A DNA stretch of 64,000 bases from Thiosocius sp963736445 (GTDB lineage: Bacteria; Pseudomonadota; Gammaproteobacteria; Chromatiales; Chromatiaceae): assembly GCA_963736445.1 (NCBI GenBank), contig CAVTOY010000019.1, positions 248,001-312,000 of the forward strand, written 5' to 3'. This document shows, piece after piece, positions 7,550 to 17,236 of this stretch. Every line of letters starts with the position of its first letter. The stretch's first letter is position 1. The notes beneath the pieces are model-generated. The model made no database searches. It was not told where the DNA came from and saw only the letters and a program-made list of their open reading frames with translations. The position numbers and the translations under genes were made by a program.

Positions 7550-8251
7550 ATGTTTTGGCAAGAAGACGACAACCCCAAGGCCTTCAAGGTCCCCGACGAC
7601 ATCGTCGATCTGAGTTTCGACATCCAGTGTCGCGAGCTGCCCGTCGATCATGCGCACGAGCTGTCGACGGCGATCAAGGCGTTCTTGCCGTTGCTGGCGG
7701 ACGATGAACGCCTTGGCGTACACACGGTGCACGTAGCCGGTTCCCAAAACGGCTGGGAACGCCCCGATCCAGCACTCGGTCAGCGGCTTATCCTGTCACG
7801 CCGCACCAAGCTGTTGCTGCGAGTGCCCAAGGAACACGTGGGCCGGGTGCTAGACGCCCTCGACGGTGCCGAGCTGGACATCGCCGGCTGCAGCCTAAAG
7901 ATCGGCAAGTCGAAGCAAAAGATGCTGTCCACCCAGGGCACCCTGTTCGCGCGTTACGTGGTCCTCGAACCGGGCGAGGATGACGACGAGAACGCCTTCC
8001 TGCAGCGCATCGTGTCGATGCTGGCCGGGCGCGATATCCAAGTAACGAAGGCCTTGTGCGGCAAGACCGCCACGGTCGCCGGGCCCAACGGCCCCGTGCA
8101 GACTAGAAGCCTAATGATTGCCGGCCTAAGCCGCGAAGAATCGGTCCGCTTACAGCAAGAAGGCGTCGGTCCGCTACGTCACATGGGGTGCGGGATATTC
8201 ATCCCCCATAAAGGGATAGACCCGGTGAACAAGGCGCAAGACGACGATTGA
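7550..8251 (+). CDS. Cas6/Cmx6-family-like protein without a CRISPR array
   Basis: The 233-residue product matches what I recall of the type I-MYXAN Cas6/Cmx6 family (TIGR02807). It shows PVDHAHELSTAI near residue 31, LGVHTVHVAG near 57, LSRRTKLLLRVP near 82 and DIAGCSLKIG near 110. TLFARYVV falls near 130, ESVRLQQEGVGPLRHMGCG near 200, and the C-terminal end is GCGIFIPHKGI. In CRISPR systems this family cleaves pre-crRNA at repeat hairpins. No repeat array and no other cas gene is visible in the 64 kb. It is the last gene of the operon divergent from dsr, which suggests a host RNA role. The call is from sequence pattern memory, not a search. Confidence 0.75.
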   Translation: MFWQEDDNPKAFKVPDDIVDLSFDIQCRELPVDHAHELSTAIKAFLPLLADDERLGVHTVHVAGSQNGWERPDPALGQRLILSRRTKLLLRVPKEHVGRVLDALDGAELDIAGCSLKIGKSKQKMLSTQGTLFARYVVLEPGEDDDENAFLQRIVSMLAGRDIQVTKALCGKTATVAGPNGPVQTRSLMIAGLSREESVRLQQEGVGPLRHMGCGIFIPHKGIDPVNKAQDDD

Positions 8252-8288
8252 CCCTGTGCGTAGGGGCAGGCAGCGAATCGCCGGAGGT

Positions 8289-8316
8289 TTAACAATTGCT
8301 GATGTTCGAATAGAAT
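8289..8316 (+). promoter_or_regulatory. Candidate sigma-70-type promoter before the rspA-like gene
   Basis: TTAACA (8289-8294) and TAGAAT (8311-8316) are separated by 16 bases. The pair lies after the Cas6-like stop codon and about 200 bases before the next gene. It would give a long leader containing the three inverted repeats described below. The spacing is one base short of the optimum. Confidence 0.35.
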
Positions 8317-8340
8317 CTCGCGCCAGATTGCGTGAATCCG

Positions 8341-8418
8341 GCCGTTTCAACGGCGCATCCGGCGATCGATCGGTACCGCCGATCACTCGCATGGCCCCGG
8401 GCGGCAGACTGCCGCCCC
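8341..8418 (+). promoter_or_regulatory. Structured leader: three consecutive inverted repeats
   Basis: GCCGTT/AACGGC (8341-8354, 2-base gap), GATCGG/CCGATC (8368-8384, 5-base loop) and GGGCGGCA/TGCCGCCC (8400-8418, 3-base loop) follow one another upstream of the DsrC paralogue. The last has no T-tract behind it. This may be a regulatory or processed leader RNA. No known riboswitch was recognised. Confidence 0.45.
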
Positions 8419-8519
8419 ACGACGACATGCGACCTTATTGACCTTCGATCGGCGGCCGCCTATGCAGCGGATAACGGACAGATAGGCATACGAACTCGTC
8501 AATCAAGAGGAGCATAAAA

Positions 8520-8864
8520 ATGGCTTTGGAAGTAAACGGCACGACCATTGAACTGGACGGCAACGGCAACCTCGTCGACCCGCATGCCTGGAACGAAGAT
8601 GTCGCGAAGGCCCTCGCCGCGGCCGATGAAACCATGGATGAACTCACCCAGGAACATATCGACGTTCTGAACTATCTGCGCGAGGAGTACTTCAACAACA
8701 ATAACAATCAGCCGATGGAGCGCCAGATCAACAAGGAGATGGGCAAAATCTGGGGCAAGAAGCTGAGCAGCAAAGACCTTTACAGGCTGTTTCCCGGCGC
8801 GCCCAGCAAGCAGGGCAATCGCATTGCCGGCCTGCCGTTCGTGCTGCGCAAGGGCGGCTATTGA
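8520..8864 (+). CDS. Cysteine-less DsrC/TusE paralogue (RspA-like)
   Basis: 114-residue member of the DsrC/TusE/RspA family, recognisable by MALEVNGTTIELDGNGNLVD at the N-terminus and LYRLFPGAPSKQGNRIAGLP near the C-terminus. Cys98 of DsrC is replaced by Asn (QGNRIAG) and the penultimate Cys by Gly (KGGY), and the protein has no cysteine. It therefore cannot carry sulfur as DsrC does. Family members lacking both cysteines have been called RspA and suggested to be regulatory. A good ribosome site (AAGAGGAG) precedes ATG 8520. It sits in a dsr-linked block with its own leader and terminator. Confidence 0.9.
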   Translation: MALEVNGTTIELDGNGNLVDPHAWNEDVAKALAAADETMDELTQEHIDVLNYLREEYFNNNNNQPMERQINKEMGKIWGKKLSSKDLYRLFPGAPSKQGNRIAGLPFVLRKGGY

Positions 8865-8875
8865 ACTCAGGCTAG

Positions 8876-9130
8876 CCTGCATGTTGCACCAGTCGGTCGT
8901 GGACGGGCGCGAATGAATCGGCAGAGATGCGGCAAAAGTCATATTCGCAGCGCTTTCTCGAAGGAACAGTTTGTCCCCCGTCCCCGATCTATCCAGGCCC
9001 TCGCTTGTCCAGGCACGCTTGTACTTGGTCTTCACTCAAGCGGTAGCTATGGCTACCACTTTCGCTCCAGCCCGGCGTCCAAACGCACCTGGCCGGCGCG
9101 ATCATCCCGGATACTGGTGCAACATGCAGG
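8876..9130. repeat. 18-bp inverted repeat enclosing a gene-free 219-base segment
   Basis: Positions 8876-8893 (CCTGCATGTTGCACCAGT) are the exact reverse complement of 9113-9130. The 219 bases between them hold no credible gene, only a short GGTAGC/GCTACC hairpin near 9044-9059. The arrangement resembles a small non-coding insertion or repeat element, but no target-site duplication was seen. Confidence 0.45.
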
Positions 9131-9149
9131 CTCGCGACCTGTCTCGACC

Positions 9150-9187
9150 AAGCAAAAAGGCAGCCCGCAGGGGCTGCCTTTTTGCTT
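9150..9187. terminator. Bidirectional rho-independent terminator
   Basis: A perfect 17-bp stem (9150-9166 with 9171-9187) has a GCAG loop. The A-run on the left and T-run on the right make it work in both directions. It separates the convergent rspA-like gene (ends 8864) and the PKHD-type hydroxylase (ends 9241). Confidence 0.85.
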
Positions 9188-9240
9188 GTGGTGTAGTTTT
9201 AACGAATTCCGCGCGAAGCGCACTACTCGAAAAGAAAGAG

Positions 9241-9912
9241 TCAGACCTCCGCCCACATCCTCAGCAGATTCACATACGCGCGATCGATTTTCTTAGTGAC
9301 ATCACTCTGCGCATCGCGCCGCAGCAGCTGCTGACGCGACTGGTCGAGCTCATAAAGCAACTCGCGCTGCGCCGCGTCGCGCACATAGCTCTGGATCCAG
9401 GTCAGCGCGACCAGACGCTCGCCGCGCGTCACTTCCGCCACCCGATGCACGCTGGCCGAGGGATAGACCACGGCATGTCCGGCCGCCAGCTTTACCTGCT
9501 GATCGCCGAATGGCGTGCGGATCACCAGTTCACCGCCATCATAGCTGTCCGGGGGATTGAGAAAGATCGTCATCGACACATCGCTACGAAACCTTGGCCC
9601 CTGCCCCATGATGGGATCGTCTACATGGTCGCCATAGTGCATGCCCGGAAGGTAGCGGGCGAAGATAAAGTCAGCGACCTTGGCCGGCAGCACGGCACTG
9701 CGAAACAGATCACTGTGGCCGACGCTCGCCATGACGACGCGGTACAGTCGCTGCAACAACTCCGGGTCGAGTGCCAGCTCCTCGTTGTGCTTGACCTTGC
9801 TCGCGGCCATGCCGGCGCTCAGCTTGCCATCGACAAAAGCAGCCTGCGCCAGCACCTCGTGGATCTTGTCCAGCTGCGCACGGTTCAGAAGTTGCGGAAT
9901 CTCCAATAGCAT
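9241..9912 (-). CDS. PKHD-type Fe(II)/2-oxoglutarate hydroxylase
   Basis: 223-residue protein of the PiuC/YbiX-type PKHD hydroxylase family, usually linked to iron uptake, with unproven substrates. Iron ligands are visible: HxD in HYGDHVDDP (about residue 107) and the distal His in YPSASVHRV (about 168). The 2-oxoglutarate Arg is in TRGERLVAL. The family signature FLNPPDSYDGGELVI is present. A conserved C-terminal helical tail ends near VNLLRMWAEV. Length is normal. It is divergent from the next gene. Confidence 0.88.
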   Translation of the reverse strand: MLLEIPQLLNRAQLDKIHEVLAQAAFVDGKLSAGMAASKVKHNEELALDPELLQRLYRVVMASVGHSDLFRSAVLPAKVADFIFARYLPGMHYGDHVDDPIMGQGPRFRSDVSMTIFLNPPDSYDGGELVIRTPFGDQQVKLAAGHAVVYPSASVHRVAEVTRGERLVALTWIQSYVRDAAQRELLYELDQSRQQLLRRDAQSDVTKKIDRAYVNLLRMWAEV

Positions 9913-9971
9913 GCCGGAACCTCTCCTTCGCGATAGAATTCCGCAGCAAAATAGCCGACCACGGGACTGCG

Positions 9972-10556
9972 ATGATACTGAAGGTAGTAATCGACGACCA
10001 ACTGCTGGAGCTCAATGTACCCGAGACGTTCATTGCACAAGCACAGGACTTCTTTGCCAAGATGGACGCCGATATGGACCAGGGTTGGCAGGTCAATCGG
10101 GAATGGGTGGAGCAGCCCGACCAGATGCTGCGCGCCCAGATCGCGGCCAACAAGCTATTGACGGCGCTCGAGAACGAGGACCATAACCTCGGTCGACTGA
10201 TGGCGGGTTATATCGTCTCGCGGGTCCCGAACATCGAGTCCCTAGAACTCGCGCCGGCCGGCGAGACGCGAGACCATCGCATCCATGTCAGCGAGTCGAG
10301 CGCGGACTCGGCGGCGCGTCCAGCCGCCTCGCTGTCACACGCCGGGATCCCCCGCGGATTGAACAAGATGGACGCCATGGCCCAGGCGGCGAAAGACGTC
10401 AGCAAAGTGTTCAAGATGGGGCGGCAGTACCGCTATTCGGTATACAACCATGCGGCCCAGCGCTGGGAAGAATCGCCTGCGATCGCCGACAAGGAACAGG
10501 CAGAGGCATTGCGCGAACAGGCGTTCAAGGCACGCTTCGAGGCCCTGTGCGAATAG
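9972..10556 (+). CDS. Hypothetical protein (194 aa)
   Basis: Soluble protein with no signal peptide. The N-terminal half (MILKVVIDDQLLELNVPE ... QAQDFFAKMDADMDQGWQVN) resembles a small conserved proteobacterial domain of unknown function. A low-complexity linker of Ser, Ala and Glu (about residues 95-125) follows. The C-terminal part, with QYRYSVYNHAAQRWEESP and a helical tail, may bind a partner. It is transcribed alone and divergently from the PKHD hydroxylase. No function assigned. Confidence 0.6.
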   Translation: MILKVVIDDQLLELNVPETFIAQAQDFFAKMDADMDQGWQVNREWVEQPDQMLRAQIAANKLLTALENEDHNLGRLMAGYIVSRVPNIESLELAPAGETRDHRIHVSESSADSAARPAASLSHAGIPRGLNKMDAMAQAAKDVSKVFKMGRQYRYSVYNHAAQRWEESPAIADKEQAEALREQAFKARFEALCE

Positions 10557-10640
10557 GCAGCCGCTTTGCTGCTAGCCGGGCAATCAAGCCCTTGCCCGAA
10601 CCCGGCGGTGTAACCTTACCTTTAACTTCGGTAGGGGCCG

Positions 10641-11078
10641 TCAGTCGCGCGTGGCTGCGCCGCGACTCTGTTGCCGGCGCTGCACCAACAGCTGGATGCG
10701 ATTTCCAATTTCCAGTGCCCGGGGCGGCTTGAACAGCAGATCATCGGCGTCGAGTCGCGCAATGGTCTTCGGCGTCGCGTGTTCGCTGGGCGGCAGCAGG
10801 CAAAGGATTGGCACGCCCCATCGAGACCGGCAGTCGCGCAGCATCGCCTCGACCTGCTCGGGGATACCCAGATCGGCGACATCGAAGACAACCACATCCG
10901 GCGGGCTCGGCAGCGCACCCGCTGCATCCGAATCGCTTTCGCCCGAAAACAATCGGAAGCCTTCTTCCACAAGCCGCGACTGCAGCGCCTCAACACCCCA
11001 TCTCGAATCACCCAGCACGGCGACTCTTGCCTTGCCTGAATCCTCGACCATGCGATCCCGCTCTCTGGCAACACTCAT
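10641..11078 (-). CDS. Degenerate response-regulator receiver protein
   Basis: A 145-residue single-domain receiver-like fold. ARVAVLGDSRWGVEALQSRL gives strand and helix 1, VVVFDVADLG strand 3 with the likely phospho-acceptor Asp, VPILCLLPP strand 4 and LLFKPPRALEIGNRI the conserved Lys-Pro. The usual acidic pair after strand 1 is reduced to one Asp. No output domain follows, so it may be a stand-alone or pseudo-receiver. The start chosen is ATG 11078; the frame is open further upstream to 11462, but that segment resembles no family. Confidence 0.6.
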   Translation of the reverse strand: MSVARERDRMVEDSGKARVAVLGDSRWGVEALQSRLVEEGFRLFSGESDSDAAGALPSPPDVVVFDVADLGIPEQVEAMLRDCRSRWGVPILCLLPPSEHATPKTIARLDADDLLFKPPRALEIGNRIQLLVQRRQQSRGAATRD

Positions 11079-11539
11079 GCTAAAAACCTTAATGTTTTTC
11101 CGCGACAGATCCTGAGTAGCCCCCCGCGGTTGCACGACGGGCGATCGCTGCAAGGTACAGGCCGCCAGCCCGCGCGTTGAATCGGCACCCGTCGCATGCA
11201 CCTCAGGGCCATACAAAGCAAAACTCCTGCCAGCCGCCCGGTCACACCGTCGGGCGACCCAAACTGCGAGGCGGGTCTCACGCTTGGCTATCGGATAGAT
11301 CAACGCTTCGTATTGAAAACAATCGGGAAATTCCATCGCCGGTGGCGCCGTATCCCAGATGTCCGGGAAATCAGGATTAAGGCTCTCAATCCGGATGGGC
11401 ATCGTCGTCATCGTGGGTATGTCGGGCAGGCACGACAGCGGAGGCGCCTGGGAATGGCACACGCCGCAACCGTCGGTCAGCGCAGATTAAGACGACCCGC
11501 AGCCGGGAGGCTAGGAGAATCGACGGCACATAAGTCGAT
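11079..11539. other. Gene-poor stretch
   Basis: Between the degenerate receiver and the sigma-54 activator. Open frames exist on both strands, but none has a ribosome site or recognisable family. A minus-strand frame is continuous with the receiver gene and could be an N-terminal extension. No clear terminator or repeat was found. Confidence 0.4.
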
Positions 11540-13493
<1,954 letters not shown>

Positions 13494-13502
13494 TAGTGAC
13501 CC

Positions 13503-13557
13503 CTACGCATTTGCGTCGCCGGTGCTACGCAAATGCAGAGACTACGCAGTTGCGTAG
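13503..13557. promoter_or_regulatory. Three tandem palindromic activator sites
   Basis: CTACGCA-N2-TGCGTAG is perfect at 13542-13557, has two changes at 13503-13518, and is half-conserved at 13525-13540. Centres are 22 and 17 bases apart. They lie just upstream of the sigma-54 activator's start and about 70-125 bases upstream of the sigma-54 promoter, the usual place for an upstream activating sequence. Confidence 0.75.
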
Positions 13558-13625
13558 CGCTGAACGCCCCTTCCATTAGTTTTCGTTCTCTATTCAATTC
13601 AGTCACTTAGAAAACCCGTATCGGT

Positions 13626-13642
13626 TTGGCACGGTGCCTGCA
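13626..13642 (+). promoter_or_regulatory. Sigma-54 promoter for the cyanate-type operon
   Basis: TTGGCACGGTGCCTGCA has the -24 GG at 13628-13629 and the -12 GC at 13640-13641, with the required 10 bases between. The -24 half is consensus; the -12 half is CTGC instead of TTGC. Transcription would start near 13653, leaving a leader of about 240 bases before the first gene at 13891. Confidence 0.75.
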
Positions 13643-13890
13643 GCACCCTGTAGGCAACCGATCGCGAAACGCGACAGCTGGAGCCCGTAGCGCGGTCGGA
13701 CTGCACCGTTGTGGTGCGAAAGTCTCAACTAAGGGCGCCTCCTTGCGCCGTATTCGATCCCTCAAGGCGCAAAACACACGGCAGCGTGCACGCCAGGGTA
13801 TCGATCAGCAGGGGACGTGCCAGATCCAACGCGACCGTGGCCTTCAATCACCACGACCGCCGTCTTGCAATGCTGGATTAGGGGAAAGCA

Positions 13891-14139
13891 ATGTCGTTTA
13901 AAAGTCTGGGAAATCCCTTCGACGGGGAATCGGACCTGACCCATGGACCGGGCTGTTCCTGTCCCATCTGCGTCTTCGCGCGCGACCAGGCGCAGGCGGA
14001 ATACGAGTGCTCGGAGACCGAGCTGACCGCCAAACTGGAACGGGCCGTCTTCGAGGGATCGGACCGGCCGGAACGTCGTCTCACGGCCGAGGCCCGGTCG
14101 CAGGCGGCCGCCGAATCCGACGGACGCGAATCAGCTTGA
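13891..14139 (+). CDS. Small cysteine-motif protein heading the cyanate operon (82 aa)
   Basis: Starts 238 bases after the predicted transcript start, with AGGGGAAAGCA before ATG 13891. The N-terminal half holds HGPGCSCPICVFARDQ (CxCxxC), a likely metal site. The rest is charged and probably helical. There is no signal peptide, so it should be cytoplasmic. It ends 17 bases before the substrate-binding protein's ATG. A metal carrier or sensor for the CobW step is possible, but nothing beyond the motif and position supports it. Confidence 0.65.
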   Translation: MSFKSLGNPFDGESDLTHGPGCSCPICVFARDQAQAEYECSETELTAKLERAVFEGSDRPERRLTAEARSQAAAESDGRESA

Positions 14140-14156
14140 GCTCGTCCGAAGACGTC

Positions 14157-15401
14157 ATGGACCGCGTGATCGAAAGCGCGGTCGTGCGCTCGGTGTTCGG
14201 TCACCATGAGGCAAGCCGCCGCGAGTTCATGCGCATGATCGGCGGCGGCACCATGGCCGCGCTGTTCGGCACGCTGTTCCCGATGGAGGCCGCGAAGGCC
14301 GCGATCAAAGAGACGCTGGGCAAGCCGGAAAAGACCAAGCTCAAGATCGGCTTCGTTCCCATCACCTGCGCGACGCCGATCATCATGTCGCACCCGATGG
14401 GCTTCTATGCGAAATACGGTCTCGACGTCGATGTGATCAAGACCGCCGGTTGGGCCGTGGCGCGCGACAAGTCCCTGGCCGGCGAGTACGACGCATCGCA
14501 CATGCTGACGCCGATGCCGCTGGCGATCTCGATGGGCGCCGGCTCCACCGCCACGCCGTTCCGTATGCCGCTGGTCGAAAACATCAACGGCCAGGCGATC
14601 GTGCTGCACGTCAAACACAAGGACAAGCGCGATCCCAAGATGTGGAAGGGCTTCAAGTTCGGTGTGCCGTTCGACTACTCCATGCACAACTTCCTGCTGC
14701 GCTACTACGTGGCCGAATTCGGGCTCGACCCCGACACCGACATCCAGATCCGCGTGGTCCCGCCGCCGGAGATGGTCGCCAACCTGCGTGCCGGCAATCT
14801 CGACGGCTATCTGTCACCCGACCCGTTCAACCAGCGTGCGGTGTGGGAGAAAGTCGGATTCCTGCACATCCTCACCAAGGATATCTGGGAGGGTCACCCG
14901 TGTTGCGCCTTCGCCTGCTCGGAGAAGTTCACCACTGAACTGCCGAACACCTACGGTGCGCTGATGAAGGCCATCGTCGACGCCACCGCGTACTCGCAGA
15001 AGGCGGAAAACCGCCTCGAGATCTCGAAGGCCATCGCGCCCAAGAACTATCTCAACCAGCCGGAGGCGGTGATTGCGCAGGTCTTGACCGGCAAATACGC
15101 CGATGGGCTCGGCAACGTCAAGAACGATCCGGATCGAATCGATTTCGACCCCTTCCCGTGGCACTCCATGGGCGTATGGATCCTCACGCAGATGAAACGC
15201 TGGGGCTACATCAAGGGCGACATCGACTACAAGAGGATCGCCGAAGAGGTCTATCTGGCGGCCGATGCCACCCGGATCATGAACGACCTCGGCTACAGCG
15301 CACCGGACCATACCTATGAGAAGTACACCATCATGGGTAAGGAGTTCGATCCGGACAAGGCGGAGGAATACGTCAACAGCTTCGCCATCAAGCGGACCTA
15401 G
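14157..15401 (+). CDS. Tat-exported CmpA/NrtA-family substrate-binding protein (probable cyanate)
   Basis: Periplasmic binding protein of the nitrate/bicarbonate/cyanate ABC family. ATG 14157 gives 414 residues. A twin-arginine signal (ASRREFMRMIGGGTMAALFG, about residues 20-39) fits export of a folded protein. The mature part has the family pattern KIGFVPITCATPIIMSHPMG, YDASHMLTPMPLAISMG and NGQAIVLH. A TTG overlapping the upstream stop at 14136 is a less likely start. With the permease, ATPase and cyanase downstream, cyanate is the most plausible ligand; nitrate or bicarbonate are alternatives. Confidence 0.85.
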   Translation: MDRVIESAVVRSVFGHHEASRREFMRMIGGGTMAALFGTLFPMEAAKAAIKETLGKPEKTKLKIGFVPITCATPIIMSHPMGFYAKYGLDVDVIKTAGWAVARDKSLAGEYDASHMLTPMPLAISMGAGSTATPFRMPLVENINGQAIVLHVKHKDKRDPKMWKGFKFGVPFDYSMHNFLLRYYVAEFGLDPDTDIQIRVVPPPEMVANLRAGNLDGYLSPDPFNQRAVWEKVGFLHILTKDIWEGHPCCAFACSEKFTTELPNTYGALMKAIVDATAYSQKAENRLEISKAIAPKNYLNQPEAVIAQVLTGKYADGLGNVKNDPDRIDFDPFPWHSMGVWILTQMKRWGYIKGDIDYKRIAEEVYLAADATRIMNDLGYSAPDHTYEKYTIMGKEFDPDKAEEYVNSFAIKRT

Positions 15402-15451
15402 CAAACCATGCCGGGGCGGGCACAGCGCCCCCCCGGCAACAAGGGGCAAGC

Positions 15452-16282
15452 ATGCTTCAGTCACTCAACATACGCGCGGCCCTCGTCTCTATTGGTCTAT
15501 TGGCGCTGCTGCTCGGCATCTGGGAGTTCGCCAACCGACCCCCGGTGACCACCGAGGCGCTGACCGAATACGAGATACTGATGGGCGGCGCCGACCAGGA
15601 GGCGCGCGTCCCGCCGCCGTCGGCCGTCATCGGCCTGGCGGTCGAGGAGTTGTCAGACCCGTTTTACGATGCCGGCCCTAATGACAAGGGGATCGGCATT
15701 CAGCTGGGATATTCCATTTATCGCGTGCTGACCGGCTTTTCTTTGGCCGCCCTGATCGCGATCCCGATCGGCTTTCTGATCGGGATGTCGCCGCTGATGT
15801 ACAAGGCGCTGAACCCCTTCATCCAGGTGCTGCGACCGATCTCGCCGCTGGCGTGGATGCCGCTGGCCCTGTTTATCATCAAGGATTCGGAGGCCTCGTC
15901 GATCTTCGTCATCTTCATCTGCTCGATCTGGCCGATGCTGATCAACACCGCCTTTGGTGTCGCCGGCGTCCGCAATGACTGGATCAACGTCGCGCGCACC
16001 CACGAGCTGTCGCCGTTGCGAACGGCGGCCACGGTGATCCTGCCCGCTGCCGCGCCGACCATACTCACCGGCATGCGTATCTCGATCGGGATCGCCTGGC
16101 TGGTCATAGTGGCCGCCGAGATGCTGGTCGGCGGGACGGGCATCGGTTACTACGTCTGGAACGAATGGAACAACCTCGACCTGACCAGTGTGATTTTCTC
16201 CATCCTGATGATCGGCGTCGTCGGCATGATCCTCGATCTCGCGCTGTCTGCGGCGACCCGGCTCGTGCAGTACGAGGAATGA
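15452..16282 (+). CDS. ABC transporter permease, NrtB/CynB type
   Basis: Inner-membrane permease of 276 residues with an N-terminal anchor helix (IRAALVSIGLLALLLGIWEF), a periplasmic segment and about five further helices. The cytoplasmic EAA loop that contacts the ATPase is seen near DWINVARTHELSPLRTAATV, followed by ILPAAAPTILTGMRIS. It is 50 bases after the binding protein and 10 before the ATPase. This matches the nitrate/sulfonate/cyanate permease family. Confidence 0.88.
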   Translation: MLQSLNIRAALVSIGLLALLLGIWEFANRPPVTTEALTEYEILMGGADQEARVPPPSAVIGLAVEELSDPFYDAGPNDKGIGIQLGYSIYRVLTGFSLAALIAIPIGFLIGMSPLMYKALNPFIQVLRPISPLAWMPLALFIIKDSEASSIFVIFICSIWPMLINTAFGVAGVRNDWINVARTHELSPLRTAATVILPAAAPTILTGMRISIGIAWLVIVAAEMLVGGTGIGYYVWNEWNNLDLTSVIFSILMIGVVGMILDLALSAATRLVQYEE

Positions 16283-16292
16283 GACAGATACC

Positions 16293-17204
16293 ATGACCCA
16301 GCATTTCCTGGAAATAGAGAACCTGGCGCGCCGTTTTCCGGGCAAGGATGGCGAGCTCACCGTGTTCGAGAACGCGAACTTCGCCATCGAGAAAGGCGAG
16401 TTCGTCTGCATCATCGGACACTCCGGCTGCGGCAAGTCCACCATCCTGAACGTATTGGCCGGACTGGATGCGCCGACCGAGGGTAACGTCTTCATGGACG
16501 GCGTGGAGGTTGTCGGCCCCAGCCTCGATCGCGGCGTCGTATTCCAGAACTACTCGCTGCTGCCCTGGCTGAACGCGTTGCACAACGTCACCTTCGCGGT
16601 GCGCTCGCGCTGGCCTGGCTGGAGCAAGGATAAGGTCCGCGCACACAGTTACAAGTATCTCGAGATGGTCGGGCTCGGCGGCGGCGCCGAGCTGCGCAAA
16701 CCCTCGCAGCTCTCCGGCGGCATGCGCCAGCGCGTCTCGATCGCGCGCGCCTTTGCCATCCAGCCCAAGCTGCTGTTGCTCGACGAGCCGTTCGGCGCAT
16801 TGGACGCCCTGACCCGGGGCACCATTCAGGACGAGCTGCGGAAGATCTGCGACGCCACCCATCAGACGGTGTTCATGATCACCCACGACGTCGACGAGGC
16901 CATCCTGCTCGCCGACCGGATCCTGCTTATGACCAATGGCCCGCACGCGCGGATCGCGGAGTCGGTGCGGGTGCAGCTGCAAAGGCCCCGCGGGCGCAGC
17001 AAGATCATTCACGATCCGGCCTTCTACCCAATTCGTAACCACCTGGTCGATTTCCTTGTGCGGCGTTCCGAGGAGTTGGCCGGCGCGGTCGATCCGGAGG
17101 CGCCCCCAGAGGTCATCGACGCCTACCCTCGCGAGGTCAATCCCGCACAAGAGGCGGGCTCCGCCCCGCCGGCGTCGCCGATCAGAGATGCCGGCGCAGG
17201 CTGA
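16293..17204 (+). CDS. ABC transporter ATPase, NrtD/CynD type
   Basis: Cytoplasmic ATPase of 303 residues. Walker A is GHSGCGKST (about residue 42), the Q-loop FQNYSLLPW, the ABC signature LSGGMRQR (about 145) and Walker B LLLLDEPFGALD, with the switch His in MITHDVDEA. The C-terminal 60 residues are Pro/Ala/Glu rich and seem specific to this subgroup. It completes a one-permease, one-ATPase importer with the two preceding genes. Confidence 0.9.
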   Translation: MTQHFLEIENLARRFPGKDGELTVFENANFAIEKGEFVCIIGHSGCGKSTILNVLAGLDAPTEGNVFMDGVEVVGPSLDRGVVFQNYSLLPWLNALHNVTFAVRSRWPGWSKDKVRAHSYKYLEMVGLGGGAELRKPSQLSGGMRQRVSIARAFAIQPKLLLLDEPFGALDALTRGTIQDELRKICDATHQTVFMITHDVDEAILLADRILLMTNGPHARIAESVRVQLQRPRGRSKIIHDPAFYPIRNHLVDFLVRRSEELAGAVDPEAPPEVIDAYPREVNPAQEAGSAPPASPIRDAGAG

Positions 17205-17236
17205 CGCCTGGCCACCGCAAACCGAGAGAAAACACT

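Noticed and set aside
8971..9909. Plus-strand frame overlapping the PKHD hydroxylase
   Set aside because: It reads through a perfect terminator stem and opposite a gene with intact iron ligands.
11453..11470. TGGCAC followed by GC, resembling a sigma-54 promoter
   Set aside because: The spacing between the GG and GC elements is 8 bases, not the required 10.
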